Program-made: the position numbers and the translations under genes
Notes under the pieces: generated by a model
Databases searched by the model: none
What the model was told of the DNA's origin: nothing
The model's input: the letters and a program-made list of their open reading frames with translations, nothing else
Shown: in pieces, positions 10,190-22,178 of the stretch
How positions within the stretch are numbered: position 1 is the first letter of the stretch
Layout: each line of letters starts with the position of its first letter
NCBI GenBank assembly: GCA_025200525.1
Contig: CM045758.1
Span: 5,514,580-5,578,579, forward strand
Direction of reading: 5' to 3'
From: Camellia lanceoleosa
Lineage: Eukaryota; Streptophyta; Magnoliopsida; Ericales; Theaceae
DNA length: 64,000 nt

Positions 10190-11800
10190 TACCTTCATTC
10201 TTTACTTAGCCTCAATCCCTTTGTTCCTTTTCATTCTCTCCCACTTTATCATACCACCATCAACAATTGGTTTAAATTTTAATACACTCTTTTCTCACAA
10301 GATTAAGTTGTTGGAACCTAAGTAGCACAAACACAAATATGCCAACATTGTGATTTTCAAAAAATGAAGAACACGACACGCTTAAGAAAAAAATAATAAA
10401 ACAAGTAATTACATTAAAAGGCAATATATTTCATATTCATGTGACAATTACATTATAAAAAATGCAGAACAATATAAAACATTGTAATACATATGATGCA
10501 ATCATCTTACAAATGTTTCCAAACATATTTAGAGTGCGAAAGTTGTGCTCTAAAGAATACAAAACATTGTTATTATAATGGGATTCATCACATAGGACTT
10601 GTTCAAAGGGTTCAAGAAATGTGGCCCAAGTGTCCGCAAAGAATTGTTATTATGAATTTAATTTTTCAATTAAAACAAGATGAAGTAGTGTCGGACATGC
10701 TTTTAAGAGTGTTGGAAGAGTCTCGGTGTCAGACATAACACGCTTCCTCCGCAAAAGTATCAATGGGTTGGAATAATAGCTTTGTGTTTCATGGGTTGTA
10801 TGTCACTTCCATGGAATGTCCAATCAGAATAAAGAGCACCCTTCAAGTTTCACCCCACCTCCTTTTCACTCTCTCCCACTTTATCACCACCATCAACAAT
10901 TGGTTTTATACAAGCTCTTTTCTTAGGAGAAGTTGCTGGAATAATAGCTTTGAGGTTATTTGGCGCAATTTATTTCAGCTGCTTATAGATTTTTTTTATT
11001 TGCTAGACCATTTGGTGCAACTTTTGCTTACAACTTGGTAGGTAAAAATAGCTTAATAATCTGAAAAAAGCTGATTATTTGAAAGTAGGTGAATTGATGT
11101 TATTGGCTTCTAAGCTTGCAATAAGCTTGCACCAAACAGACCCTTTGTGTTTATGGAATGTCGATTCAGAATAAAGAACACAATCAAGTGTAACAAAAGG
11201 GTTAGCGTGTTTTGACGACCACACTGTTTGTCAAACAAGAATCTACAAATTGCCAGTATCGTTGTCTTCCAAATTCAATTTGATAGAACCCATTTTAGCC
11301 ACCAGCTTTAACAGTGGTAGACCTTGAACAAGTAAAGCCCTGCTCAGCAATCACACCATCTGATCATCGATCCACCATTGTTGAAGTAGATGTGCATCAT
11401 TTGAGAGGTTCAACAACGTCATTACAATAGCTGCCCCATGGAGATTTGGGTCAAATTTCAGCTGTGTCGAGGAGGGGTTCTGAGTACTAAATTTGAAAAT
11501 GGTTGGTTGTTTTATGTTTGTATCAGTAAAGGATAATCAAGTGCCACAAGTAGGTTAGCGGGCTTTCAAGACCACACTGTTTCTATGTTGATATTCCCTC
11601 TTCAAGTGGCACAAGTGCTCCGCCTTGAAATGGTGTTTTCCTATGCTTCTTTCTCGTGCACTAGATATGTTACTAATAGCTAAGGGTGAGGGATTAGCAT
11701 CCATGGAGAAGAAGGCTAAAACAAAAGAGAATAAAGCTAGGGTGAATGCTCTACTAATTAGGTAGGAGGAACAAATTACCATTTAATGTTTTGATTTGTA
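10190..11800. repeat. Degenerate internally repeated region
   Basis: Phrases recur with divergence: CACTTTATCA...CCATCAACAATTGGTT near 10240 and 10875; GGAATAATAGCTTTG near 10770 and 10935; GGTTAGCG...GACCACACTGTTT near 11200 and 11550. This suggests an old repeat family rather than a gene. No intact frame is present. Confidence 0.5.
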
Positions 11801-13260
11801 TTGATATATCTATTGTTGAAAGCATAGAGAGGGCTGAAAAAAGATTAAGGAGAAATTCTGATTGTCATTTGTGTAAAATTTTAGAGGTTGAGTGGTGAAT
11901 TCATTGTGTTTTTGTTGACTAGTTCAGTGTGGGTTTTGAGTAGCAAGTGTGTGCGTTTTGGGAGTGTGGTGGGTGTGCACTACGTTTTGGCTGAGGCCAA
12001 AGATGCTCACTATTAACATGATTATTAAATTCACAAATAAAATTTCAGACTATATTAAATACTTGACATTTACAAAACAAAAAGTACAAAATAAAAAGAT
12101 AAAAAAGCAATAACATATACTGAACACTTTTATAACACCGATCATAGCCATATTGGTCGTAACTTGAGTCATCAAATACCAATTTGGTCGTAACTAAAAC
12201 CACTTTTACACATAATCAAACATGACCAATTTTTATTTAATAATTTTTTAGCCTCACCAGCACAATGGCCCATAACTAAAAACCACAATGACTCGTAACC
12301 AACACCAACTTTGACCATAATTAGCATATGGTATACATCATGTGTATTGTATCATGACCCTAACTAAAGGTTTCAAACAAATTGAGATTTTGGAGGGGCC
12401 AACTCTTTGCAAGTGATAAAACCAAGACCAAATACGGCATATTTTACAAGAAATTTGAAATGTATAAAGGGGCTTGGAAGATACTTGCCAAAAGTTCAAT
12501 ACATAATCTCACGAGAATGTAGCCTTACTGGTATTTGCAATTTGCAATCATTAACAAAGTTGTATATGCATGTATATGTGAGCATACAACAATGAAAATA
12601 AATTGAAAAAGTCATTGGTTTTCTTTGAGGGGTGTGGTTGAGGGGGGAAGAGGGGGAGAAATGAAGAGAATAGGAAAGACGGAGAGAGATATGAGCAAGC
12701 GCTTAGGTATGTTGAAAAATAAAATTGCTAACATCATCTACTTTTGTTAGCTAACGGTTGACTAACAAAGGGAGAATTATCATGGGATTTGAAAGCTCAA
12801 GGGCAGTACTTATTTTCTAGAGCCTCAAGGTGTCAAATGAAAATTTGATTAACCTCAAGGGGTGTTTTCATAACTTTCCCAAACATTTTCTAAATGAAAA
12901 TAAAATGAATAAACATAAAGTTTGACAGCTTTAATTGGAAAATAAAATACACCGTAGCATGAAATCAAAAGGTCAAACTTACCATTTTGTCTTTGAACCC
13001 TTCTTCGAACACCTGGGATTGCATACATGATGCATGAGAAAAAAATAACTATAAATAACTGAAATATGGCATCTATAAAGATCAAGGGGGTTAACATTAG
13101 GCTGCTTGTGCCATTAAACAAATGTCGATGACTAAAGCATGAGAAATCCAATTACAGCATACAGTGTCAACATTAATAAAAACAAGCTTTTCCAAACCCA
13201 AAAAGAAAAAAAAAACAACTTAGCCAGTCCAAACCTATATATATACATTAAACAAAAGCC
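11800..13260. other. Intergenic AT-rich sequence
   Basis: No supported gene apart from the 30-nt exon-like segment at 12983-13012. Loosely repeated CGTAACTAAAACCA-like phrases occur around 12140-12310. Confidence 0.5.
12983..13012 (-). other. Possible 30-nt microexon, minus strand
   Basis: A 30-nt segment sits between a strong acceptor (ATCCCAG|) and a perfect donor (|GTAAGT). In phase with the exon at 16065-16143 it would read VRRRVQRQN. It is too short to assign. The two good splice sites are the only support. Confidence 0.25.
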
Positions 13261-13276
13261 TCTGTGGCTGGTCACT

Positions 13277-13520
13277 CCTTGTAAAAATTATTCAAAGCTT
13301 GTCTGAAAGAATTTCCAATGATAAGCTTCTAACTGAGAATTCTCGCTGGCTTATTGGAGATGGAACTGAAGCTCACTTTTGGACAGATAACTAGTTACTA
13401 GATGAGTCATTAATATACTATGCTATAGTCAATCATCTTTGCTTTCCTAAAATTTAAGACCCTTTCAGATTTCAGACCAATCAATCTTCGTAACTTTAGT
13501 TACAAGGTGATCACGCTAGG
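13277..13520 (+). pseudogene. L1-type LINE fragment (plus strand)
   Basis: In-frame traces of plant L1 ORF2 appear out of normal order: RWLIGDGTEAHFWTDN (region after the RT domain) near 13350-13393, then FRPINLRNFSYKVIT (RT domain) near 13467-13515, separated by stops. The rearranged order shows this is a remnant, not a gene. Confidence 0.6.
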
Positions 13521-13689
13521 TTGAATTCTTCCTATCGTAATCTCTACCACCACTCTCTCGTACTGCTAATACAAAACACACACACACATACAAAAAGAAA
13601 AAGAAAAACTAACTAACTTACTTTAAAGGTACATGTGGCCTTAAGAAAGTTGGTAGGAGAATGGTTATGGACTTGTGATGACACGTGCA

Positions 13690-14560
13690 CTCCATCAGCC
13701 GCCTTACAGACAAGTTCTGCGATAGATTGAGATCACAATTCCTAGTGAACATATCAAAATCCTTCATCCTTCAAGTAACCTTATCCCCATTAATCTTCTT
13801 TGAAACTATCGTAATGACATTAAAGTCACCACTAACACAACTAACTCCTCCTAGAAGAAAGCCATTAACCTAGGATTGTTCGGGCTGTAAACACCCGTAA
13901 ATCCCACTCTTTCCTAAATCCTTTCCTCCTTCTCTTCAACGTTACCAGATTCCCCTTCCATAATAAGTCCAAAGTAATTAACGACAACATTAGAATCACA
14001 GCCACCAACTAGTATAAGATCCTTACTAGGAAAAAGAATACCCATTTGATTTGCATACATTAGGATCCATTTTAACAATGAAAACACCATTACCCCATTA
14101 CCATTTGCTCCCTCATTTTCTGTGTATCAATACTGAATAATTTTCCCCTTGTTCTTGGTTAGAAGCATTGTTGAATAAAATCACCGTATCAAGTTGAACT
14201 CTCGCAACAATGAGATCTAGTCTTTGTTGCGAGCATCGCCATCCAAAGACTCATCTAAGAAGTCATCAGATTCATAATCCCCAAATTTTGCCAATGCTTG
14301 ACAACCACCAAAATATCCTTCATCAATGTCTTCCCTATGAATTGACTAAATACCCCCGCCATCATCACAAAAATGCTCTTGATCAAGATCATCCTTCAAA
14401 AAGCCTTCATGCATCGCCGTCACCATCTTTTTCCAACTTTTCATAACCAAATCACCAAGCCCGAGCCAACTTCCCTGTTCTTGAAGCAACTGAACATTTC
14501 CTATTGGAGAAACATCATCAAGAAGTCTCACTTCTAACTGATCACCCCATATTGATCGAA
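13690..14560 (-). pseudogene. L1-type LINE endonuclease fragment (minus strand)
   Basis: Read on the minus strand, VSGDFNVITIVSKKINGDKV followed by RMKDFDMFTRNCDLNLS is characteristic of the apurinic-type endonuclease of plant LINEs (GDFN motif, then DF..F...C.L). Upstream sequence to about 14560 may be ORF1/linker and carries stops. It lies opposite the LINE fragment at 13277-13520. Confidence 0.6.
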
Positions 14561-14864
14561 TAAAAAAGGACCATCAATAACCTTATAACTCAAAGGAAGC
14601 ATTACTCCACCTTATCAATAGTTTAAAAGGTCAAAGCTTGCATGATGTCTCCACAAATATATTTATTTCTATTTAATTAATGTAGCACTCCTCTCCCCCC
14701 CACCCCCAAGCCATTAGTTTTCTTTCCATTCAAGATTTTTTGTTTAAAACAAATTACAAATCAATGACCTTATGAGCTTCAATTTTGTTGTGTGATTGGA
14801 GCTATTAATGTTAGTAATTTGTAATTTTATTATAAGCAAAACCTCTGCAATTGGAGCTGATAAT

Positions 14865-15115
14865 GTTAGAAATGAATAGACTAAGATAGGTTGGACATGT
14901 AAAACAAAGATTGGTATAGACAACAGTAAAGAAGTGCAGAAGTGAAATAAGATTACTGCTAATGGAAATGCTAGGGGGAGGGTAAGACCTAGATTGACAT
15001 GGTGAAGAAGGATATGAATTTACTTAAGCATATGGCCCTGCAAAACATAACGAAGAAAAATGATTCATGTAGCCCACCCCAATTGATTGGGACACAAGGT
15101 TTGGTTTGGTTAAGT
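14865..15115 (+). pseudogene. RTE-like LINE 3'-end remnant
   Basis: The segment reads in broken frames like the conserved C-terminus of plant RTE-type ORFs: a GHV motif, then MVKKDMNLLKHMALQN, then a degraded ADP..LGT tail near 15090-15105. Stops and frameshifts interrupt it. Confidence 0.5.
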
Positions 15116-15119
15116 ACCA

Positions 15120-17500
15120 AATAAGTTACACCCTAAGTTTGGATACAAAATTCCCAAACACTACGAATCAATAATAATTGGCCTACATTTTTCAGCATGC
15201 ATTCTCTATTAGATTAGCAGAATACCACCTAACAAGTTAGCACTAACCACAGCTTTATAAATTGGGATCTAGTTTCCAAACCTAATCATTTCAGTCCACC
15301 ATAGGTTTCTTGTTTTTACTTTCTCCCTTTTAAATAGTACACACTTCTGTCTCCATTCATCAAATTTACACCCTGTTGTCTCCTCTTTGTTTCTTTATCT
15401 TTCTTATGAGAGTAACCTTATTTAATCACACCCAAATAGCTTGCATTACATGTTTTCTAGAACTTAAGATCCAACTTTCACCAATCCTAATCCTAATCCT
15501 AATGCAAGCCACTTTTTTGATAACTAACAATAACTATAATTACAAAGCAAAAGTAGTATGCCTTCTACAATAACTCAAAGCAAACAAGTTTACCAACTAC
15601 ATTGCCTCCCAAAAAAAAAATTAGAAAAAAAACAATAAATACAGTAAATTGGAAGGACAACAACCATCTAATGTCATCCCAAAAAACAGTGATCAAGCGA
15701 ATACGGACTTGATTTTGTCAACACGTGCTACTCCCACCCCCACCCCCCCCTTCTCAAAAAAAAAAAAAACAAAAAAAACAAAACCTTTGAACATGGGATT
15801 TTGCATTTTGATGGATCAAAAGTCATATTAGAATAGATGAAGACACCTCAAAATACAATCCTATACAATGATTGAACCTTCTTAGTTTTTCTTTTAGAAT
15901 TGGTATGGAAGTCTGGTTTGTATGAGATACAGTATAGAGTTTCTTGCATAATTAAAATGCCGAACCATCTTATTCTTTTATTCTCTTATATTTAAATTTA
16001 ATGGCAAAAGTGGCACCTTAGAGAAAAAAGGAAGTTTCTAGATATGCATACAAACCCCACTTACTTTCAAGACAAGATGCCATCCTTTTGCGAATTTTTT
16101 CACAGTGTTGGGCATCGTAACTAGTTGGAGTTCTGCTCATGCACTGCATAATAGAGAAAGGACCAAAGATTAGTACAAACAATGTACTTAAAAAGATAAT
16201 TGAAGACAAAAACATAAAAGCTCTCCAAACATTAATTGAGATTAAACTAAAAATCTTTGCATTAGGAAAATTAAATCTTTGGATTTAAGCCATAAACCTA
16301 TGACTCATCCTGGTGCAGGAAGAGATAGACAAAGGGAGAAGAACTCAAAGTCGGTCACAGCCTTTTACTCTCAAATATTATTCTCAAAACTAGATATTAC
16401 AATGTCAAAACCCTAATATTTATATAAACGAAGTCCTATATTCTAGTTTGGAAACCTAACCAACTAATATTCCTGGATAACTTTATTTAGTTAAATCTAA
16501 CTAAAAAATAATAATAAACTACCAATTACAATTATGGGACCAAAAAGACTTTGGACCCGTGGACTTCAACATTGGCTTCCAAATCCGATGATTGGCATCT
16601 AACCAATCAAGGGTTGCGCCATCACATCCTCAACTAAGAAAAGATGCAACATCTACTATATCACCGATAACCATTCCCAATGACTCTGAACTCTGAAAAA
16701 TTGTACCTCTTCATTTTCTTTTTTCTAAAATCTCACATGAATGTGGCTCCTTTACATGAAAATTTGCCAAGTTCTTGCTTAGAGAAGATAAACCCAAAAT
16801 AGCTGCAGCAAGTTTTACAACTACAAAGATAGAGAACACAAGGGTAAAGGTAAACACATAAACAAGATATCCTAAACATAAAATAAAAAGGAAGAAAACT
16901 AGAGAAGTTGCTGACAATTGATCACTACTTCCCTTAGAAATGAAAAGTGGGGAAGTCACTGGGAGCGATTGAGCAACTTCGTTTATTAAGAGACTAATGC
17001 TTCACACTTAACTGTTTGAACCAGAAGAAGCTGAAGAAGATTTTCCTACAAAAGACAAGAGCAACAAATTTGAGCAAAAACAATTAGCCTATAACATGTA
17101 TTAGTTAAACTAAAGCATAAAAACACCAATTTGCAACATAGGTTGAGGTTGTAAAAAACTTAGAAGTTCAACAAATTACCTTTATTAGAATATATCCACA
17201 CATACAGATAAAGAGAAATGTCAATGATAAAAGTAAAACTAGTGATAAATCAAGCATGAAAAAGTAACTAACAATTTTTGTTTTTAAATTTTGGTTTCCG
17301 ATATGCTGCAAGTTGTACACAGGTGCCACGTGCCTTTTGCGAGTAGATCAAAGACATCAAAATTTTTTAAAAAAAAAAACCTTTGTCATTTTGCGCAAAT
17401 GGTTTCAGCTAACAAAAACCACAAACAAATAGAAAAAGACAAAAAACACATAATTAAATTATGTTCAAAGCGAGACAAAAAGAAAGAGAGAGATGGCAAA
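15120..17500. other. Intergenic AT-rich sequence
   Basis: No full gene. It has C- and A-homopolymer tracts near 15735-15780. A minus-strand hydrophobic frame (16711-16959) with a membrane-like segment lacks any supporting exon structure. Block 16260-16680 resembles LTR-type non-coding sequence, but no ends were found. Confidence 0.5.
16065..16143 (-). CDS. Exon-like segment with a CX9C motif
   Basis: Between acceptor TTATGCAG| and donor |GTAAGT, 79 nt on the minus strand encode CMSRTPTSYDAQHCEKIRKR followed by MASCLE. The spacing C-(9 residues)-C fits one half of a CHCH (twin CX9C) domain of mitochondrial intermembrane-space proteins. The second half is not seen, and the neighbouring exon-like segments do not join in frame. 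This is a candidate only. Confidence 0.3.
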
Positions 17501-17519
17501 AGGGAAAAAAAATACTAAC

Positions 17520-17544
17520 CCCCACCACTAAAAGAACGAGGCAT
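17520..17544 (-). CDS. Possible first exon (MPRSFSGG), minus strand
   Basis: An ATG at 17544 opens MPRSFSGGG and ends at a GT donor after 25 nt. A second segment near 17045-17013 (acceptor TTTTGTAG|, encoding GKSSSASSGSN) continues in phase. A short basic/Ser-Gly N-terminus would fit a CHCH-type protein with 16065-16143, but the junction phase fails, so the model is incomplete. Confidence 0.25.
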
Positions 17545-17808
17545 GACTGCTTATCAACAGAAAGCAAGGTTGTAAAAACTTGGGGGTTACACATGATTGT
17601 TTTGGAATTCTACCAACCTAGATAGGATCAAATCAAGGATCATAAGATCCTATAAGAAATAAAATATATATAGCAATTTTTATGTGATTAATGAATAATA
17701 TCAAAATTTAGAGAGAATGCACTTCAATAATAATAAAAAATTAATTAAAACTATTTTGAAAAAAACAATAATCATATTAACATTCACAAATTTGCCTAAA
17801 CAAACTTG

Positions 17809-17908
17809 AGGATGTAGCTCAAGTGGTAGAGCTCTTACACAAAATTTGCAATTTGTGAATTATAAATGTTGGTATGACAAGATCAAGGTTCGATCCTCGC
17901 AGTCTAAT
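17809..17908 (+). repeat. tRNA-like SINE head (A and B boxes)
   Basis: TAGCTCAAGTGG (17815-17826) matches the RNA polymerase III A box and GGTTCGATCCT (17887-17897) the B box. The spacing is longer than in a normal tRNA, and no acceptor-stem pairing or standard anticodon arm is seen, so a tRNA-derived SINE or pseudogene is likelier than a tRNA gene. Confidence 0.6.
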
Positions 17909-17929
17909 TTGTTATCCATGCTCGCTAAT

Positions 17930-18120
17930 GCTAACATCAAGCAATTCAACTTAACATTCAAATCCTTTCTTAACAAAGAAAACGAATTAGAGGAAGAGTG
18001 AAATTCACATTAACATTCGCATTTCTCTTAAGAAAGACGACAAAATAATGGAAGAGAACAATTCAAATTAACATTCACATGCTTTCTTAACAAATAAATC
18101 AAAATAAAAGAAAAGAACAA
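17930..18120 (+). repeat. Three degenerate about 60-bp tandem units
   Basis: Each unit begins TTAACATTC and contains CTTTCTTAACAAA- or CTCTTAAGAAA-like text followed by a GAA-rich run. They form the left part of the dispersed repeat whose inverted partner lies at 57870-58400. Confidence 0.6.
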
Positions 18121-18131
18121 ATAAAAGACAA

Positions 18132-18355
18132 ATACTGTTTTGTTCCCCGAATCTTTTTTCCCCGAATCCCCTGACTGTCCAAAATGACGTCGTTTTGGAT
18201 TCTCTTACCGGTAAGATATATTAAAATTCTCTTACCGGTAAGATAATTTTCATTAAATAACCCCCTCGTAAAACGAAACTACCGTTTAAAACAACGTCGT
18301 TTTGGATTCGGGGTAAATTCGAGCTTGGAAATTTTCGAGCTACGTATCATTACTG
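18132..18355. mobile_element. 224-bp MITE-like insertion with 11-bp direct repeats
   Basis: ATAAAAGACAA flanks the segment at 18121-18131 and 18356-18366, and the inverted partner at 58.3 kb lacks the insert. Inside are inverted CCCCGAATCC/GGATTCGGGG arms, two AACGACGTCGTTTT-like cores (near 18183 and 18291) and a duplicated TTCTCTTACCGGTAAGAT. A 9-11 bp TSD suggests a Mutator-type MITE. The extreme ends are only weakly inverted. Confidence 0.6.
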
Positions 18356-18941
18356 ATAAAAGACAATCAACACTGTTGCCAAAATCATCATCATTGCCAC
18401 AATCAACACTGTTGGTGATTTTGCCACCATGACATTACTTATCAATATCACCATCACACATGGTCTCATCTAACTCCTTACTGATAATAACATCATCAAA
18501 GTCACCAAAATCCCTTGGAGCCAGATTCTCATCTATATCACCACTTTATGAATTTTATCAACCTCTTTATCACTTATTTTGGGACTGTTTGAGAATTTTT
18601 CTCCAAGTCTTCCAAAACTTTTGGACATGGTTCAACATTTGATTAGTGAAAGCCAAGCGATGTTTGTTCAAATCATGCGATTCGGAGGTGTCACTTGGTC
18701 ATCAGGTTTACGCTTGTGGGGTGGGTCTAAAGGACTTTGCCTAGGACACAGTTCCCACTTACCCCAAAAAAAAAAACTTAGTGACATTTCAACTTATGTA
18801 TGTCCCATGCACGAATAACACCACAACACTTGCACTTCACCTTTTTCAAAATAGAATCCATGTCAATCCCAAATTCCCAACTCAGATTCAACTTTTGAAC
18901 CCAGACATTTTTCCTCTTTCCTTTTCAAAACAGGCCGCACT

Positions 18942-19073
18942 AATCAATAATCAATACTCAAATTGGAATAGGGATAAATCCAATACATTCAAAGTCCTTT
19001 GGGGGATGATAATGTATTGGATTTATCCCTATGTTATTTTATGTTGTATCCAATTCAGGTATTGACTATTGAT
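18942..19073. repeat. Hairpin element (copy of 57999-58123)
   Basis: The arms ATCAATAATCAATACTC...TTGG and their imperfect complement form a 130-bp foldback. The inner arms AGGGATAAATCCAATACATT and complement are perfect. A diverged copy with compensating arm structure lies at 57999-58123. Confidence 0.7.
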
Positions 19074-19099
19074 ATGGTCACGTCTGCCTTTGGTTCTAA

Positions 19100-21778
19100 A
19101 ATATGGGCCATAGGTCCAATGTTGTTAAAGGTAAGAGGAGCATTGAGGTACAAAGGTCTCCTAGGCTTAGGCGTGAAGCTATTTTACATGGACTCGACAA
19201 TTTGAGGTATAGAATCTATATTTGGCGCGACATTGGTTATCACCAATGAAGCACAGACAGGATACAACAATTCTGAAATAAGTAGGAAATGAACACTGCG
19301 GGGCTATGAAAAAATATGTAGTTTATATATATATATATATATATTATGTATACGGATATGAACGCAAAGATATATAATAAGAGGTATCATTGTATATGTG
19401 GGTGTATTTTAAATTTTCTTCCACTTTTTCCACTCTTTGTTTCTAAATATTTTAGTTTGACCAAAAATTAGCTCTCTAAAATTATTATATAATAAAAAAA
19501 ATACCCACAAAAATATCTTAAAGGGAATCCAAACACAGGACGTGTGTGTCTGTCAACTGTCCCAACGTGTCCACAAAATAATAATAAATAAAAAATAACA
19601 AAAATTAACGCAACACGTTTAGAGGGATCGTGCTTTCTAGGTTAACATTGGCGCTGTTGACAAATTTAACAAAACACGAGGCAAAAGGATACATCAAAGG
19701 GAAGTTGACAAATCTACTTACAGTTGGGTGCAAGGGATTGAAGAGCTTTGATGGGCCAGCGCGATGCATAAGTTGTGATGTATTAAATTATTCTCTCTAG
19801 ATTATTTTATACACAATAATACAAAATCACTTTGTTAGACAATATAAAATTCAATTTGAAGGCTATGGTTTGAATGTGGTTTTTGTTGGGCAGTTGATAC
19901 ATTAATATCTGTATGACACATGACAACTTTGTGTGTAGTCGTGTTGGGTTCGGGGTTTGAATTTCGTCTCCTCTAACCGGTTAGTGCAAGAATTTTATTA
20001 TCCGGTAAATTGAATTTACAAGTCATGGTTTCAATTTATTAGTAAATTTTGGAAACAAATCCTTAACAATCTATAAAAATAGGCAACCAAAACATTGCAT
20101 AAGCAAATTCACAAGCAACACATTCAATTAAATGCTAATTCCATCACAATCTCAGATAAATAGGCAACCAAATTCACAAGCAGAGAAATTCATAAGCAAT
20201 GTGATTCACAACCATAAACATTGCATATATCTCACCAGCGTAGAGGAAAAAACAAAACAATTCATGGTGGTTCCGCAGGGGGAAACAATAAGAAGACGAT
20301 GAAAAAAAAAAAAAAAAACTCTACCATATGCACAGTAACTAAACCACAAACTTTTGTTACATAAACTATAATTTTGAATATTTTATTATGCTAGTGGTGG
20401 CAATGTTATGCATTTTATTTATTTATTTATTTTTTTATGTTATGAAATTTTCAAATTTTTGTTGGAAATTTAGCCAAAATCTCTCCATTAGATCATTATT
20501 TGGTGAAAATGACAACTCAATTTATTTTGTTTCATAAATCTCTAAGGAGAAAACACATAATTGAGTAAGGACAAAGTAATATATATATATATATATATAT
20601 TTTTTTTCTTGAACAATATTGCCAGAGTAATATGTACCAAAGTAACATTTATTGTCAAACAGAATAATTGTCACATGTTACTGTGAGACAGAATAACATA
20701 TTAAAGTAACATGTTACTGTTACTATTTATATTAATTTCGACGGTAATAGTTTTTTTTTTTTTTTTAAGAATTTCATAGGCAAAATAAATTTTATTTGAT
20801 AGATCTTGATGAGAGAATTCTAAAAATACTAATTTTATTAAAAATCGACATTTACATCAAAAGTTATATTATTTTAAATTTTAATATTTTGATAATAGTG
20901 ATATGTGTTAAACTTTTTAAGAAAACCTTTTGTGCTTACCCTTAATACATTAAAGTTTTATTATGAGGAGGTTTTGACTAAATTCCTTATTTTTGTTACA
21001 TAAATTACAAAATTTTAGACATTTTATTATACTATTGACAATATTACTTATGAAATTTTATGACAAAATTACGCATTTTGTGATAGGTTCTATATGTAAT
21101 GCTAAAACAAAAACAACAACAGAATCATTAAGAAGAAGAGCGGACTGAGATGTGAAGGAGAGATGTACCCCGGGGGTTGAAGATGTTCTTTCCTTCGATT
21201 TTCTTCAAAAAGGATGTTCGTTCCTTCCACGTCCGAGGTTGCGATATATATAACAAAAAAATATCTCATTATTAGATTTTGGGTAAATTAAAAAAATTTC
21301 TACTACCATTTAACATTTTAAACAAATAAATCTTAAGATTTTGATTTTATCAATTTAAGTTTTAAATTTATTTTTAATTTGAATTATTTATCCTTTTTAA
21401 ATTAAAATTGAGAAAAAAATAAATATTTTTATCATTAAACATAATAAAAATATATATTTTAGACAATTTAGATATATTTATGTTAACTTTAATGATTAAA
21501 ATACTTTTTTTTCATTGATTTTAATTAATGAAAATAGACAAATAGTTTAGATTAAAAAAAATCAAATATTATGATTTAAATTGACAAAATTAAAAATTAA
21601 AAATTTATTTTGATACAATAATCAAACTCTCATTGTTAGAATTTTTTATTGAACAAAATTAATTGAAAAAATAAAACTTTTAACTGTTATCCTATACAAT
21701 AATATACTTGCATCAGGTTCAGTCCATTGGAGGAAGAAATATGTGATTGGGGGAAGCTTTGATCAATTGGGGCTGGTA
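19100..21778. other. Long AT-rich intergenic region
   Basis: No gene supported. It has (AT)n tracts near 19327-19347 and 20580-20600, a poly(A) run near 20306-20320 and a poly(T) run near 20750-20766. Confidence 0.7.
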
Positions 21779-21978
21779 TGTGATTGAGTTCATGTATATT
21801 CAACTTGCATCTTTGATTACAACCAGACCTTAAATTATATAGCCCTTACTCCTAAACCAAAAAGGAGAATACAATCACGCCTCTAATAGGACTCTAATAC
21901 AATCACTCCTCTAATAGGACTCTAATATGTACAACCACAATCATGCCTAATTTGTAAGATTCACAATGTATTCTCACA
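21779..21978 (-). repeat. 3' LTR of copia element
   Basis: About 200 bp, sharing with 26763-26966 the repeated CTAATAGGACTCTAATA blocks and the terminal ACAATGTATTCTCACA. Confidence 0.85.
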
Positions 21979-22178
21979 CCCCCGCTCAAACTCAAAGTAA
22001 TTTAGCATAAAACACTGAGAGTTTGCTAAAAAGAAACTGAAACCGAGCGGTAGTATGAGTCTTGGTGAAGAAGTCTGCAAGTTGCAAAGCCGAAGAGATG
22101 AAATGAAGCGAGATAGAGGCCGACTGCAGATGCTGGCAAACAAAATGACAATCAATCTTAATATGTTTAAATCCGCAT

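Larger units (their letters stand above)
17930..19100 (+). repeat. Dispersed repeat, inverted partner at 57870-58400
   Basis: Segments around 18060-18120, 18360-18430 and 18790-19075 match the reverse complement of 58100-58400, in the same order. Shared phrases include CACTTGCACTTCACCTTTTT and TTCTTAACAAATAAATC. A 224-bp insertion (18132-18355) is present only here. Class unknown. Confidence 0.7.

Noticed and set aside
15480..15505. Telomere-like CCTAATCCTAATCCTAAT
   Set aside because: Only three units and not the plant CCCTAAA sequence.
17809..17908. Functional tRNA gene
   Set aside because: A and B boxes are present but spacing is too long, and acceptor and anticodon stems are not formed.
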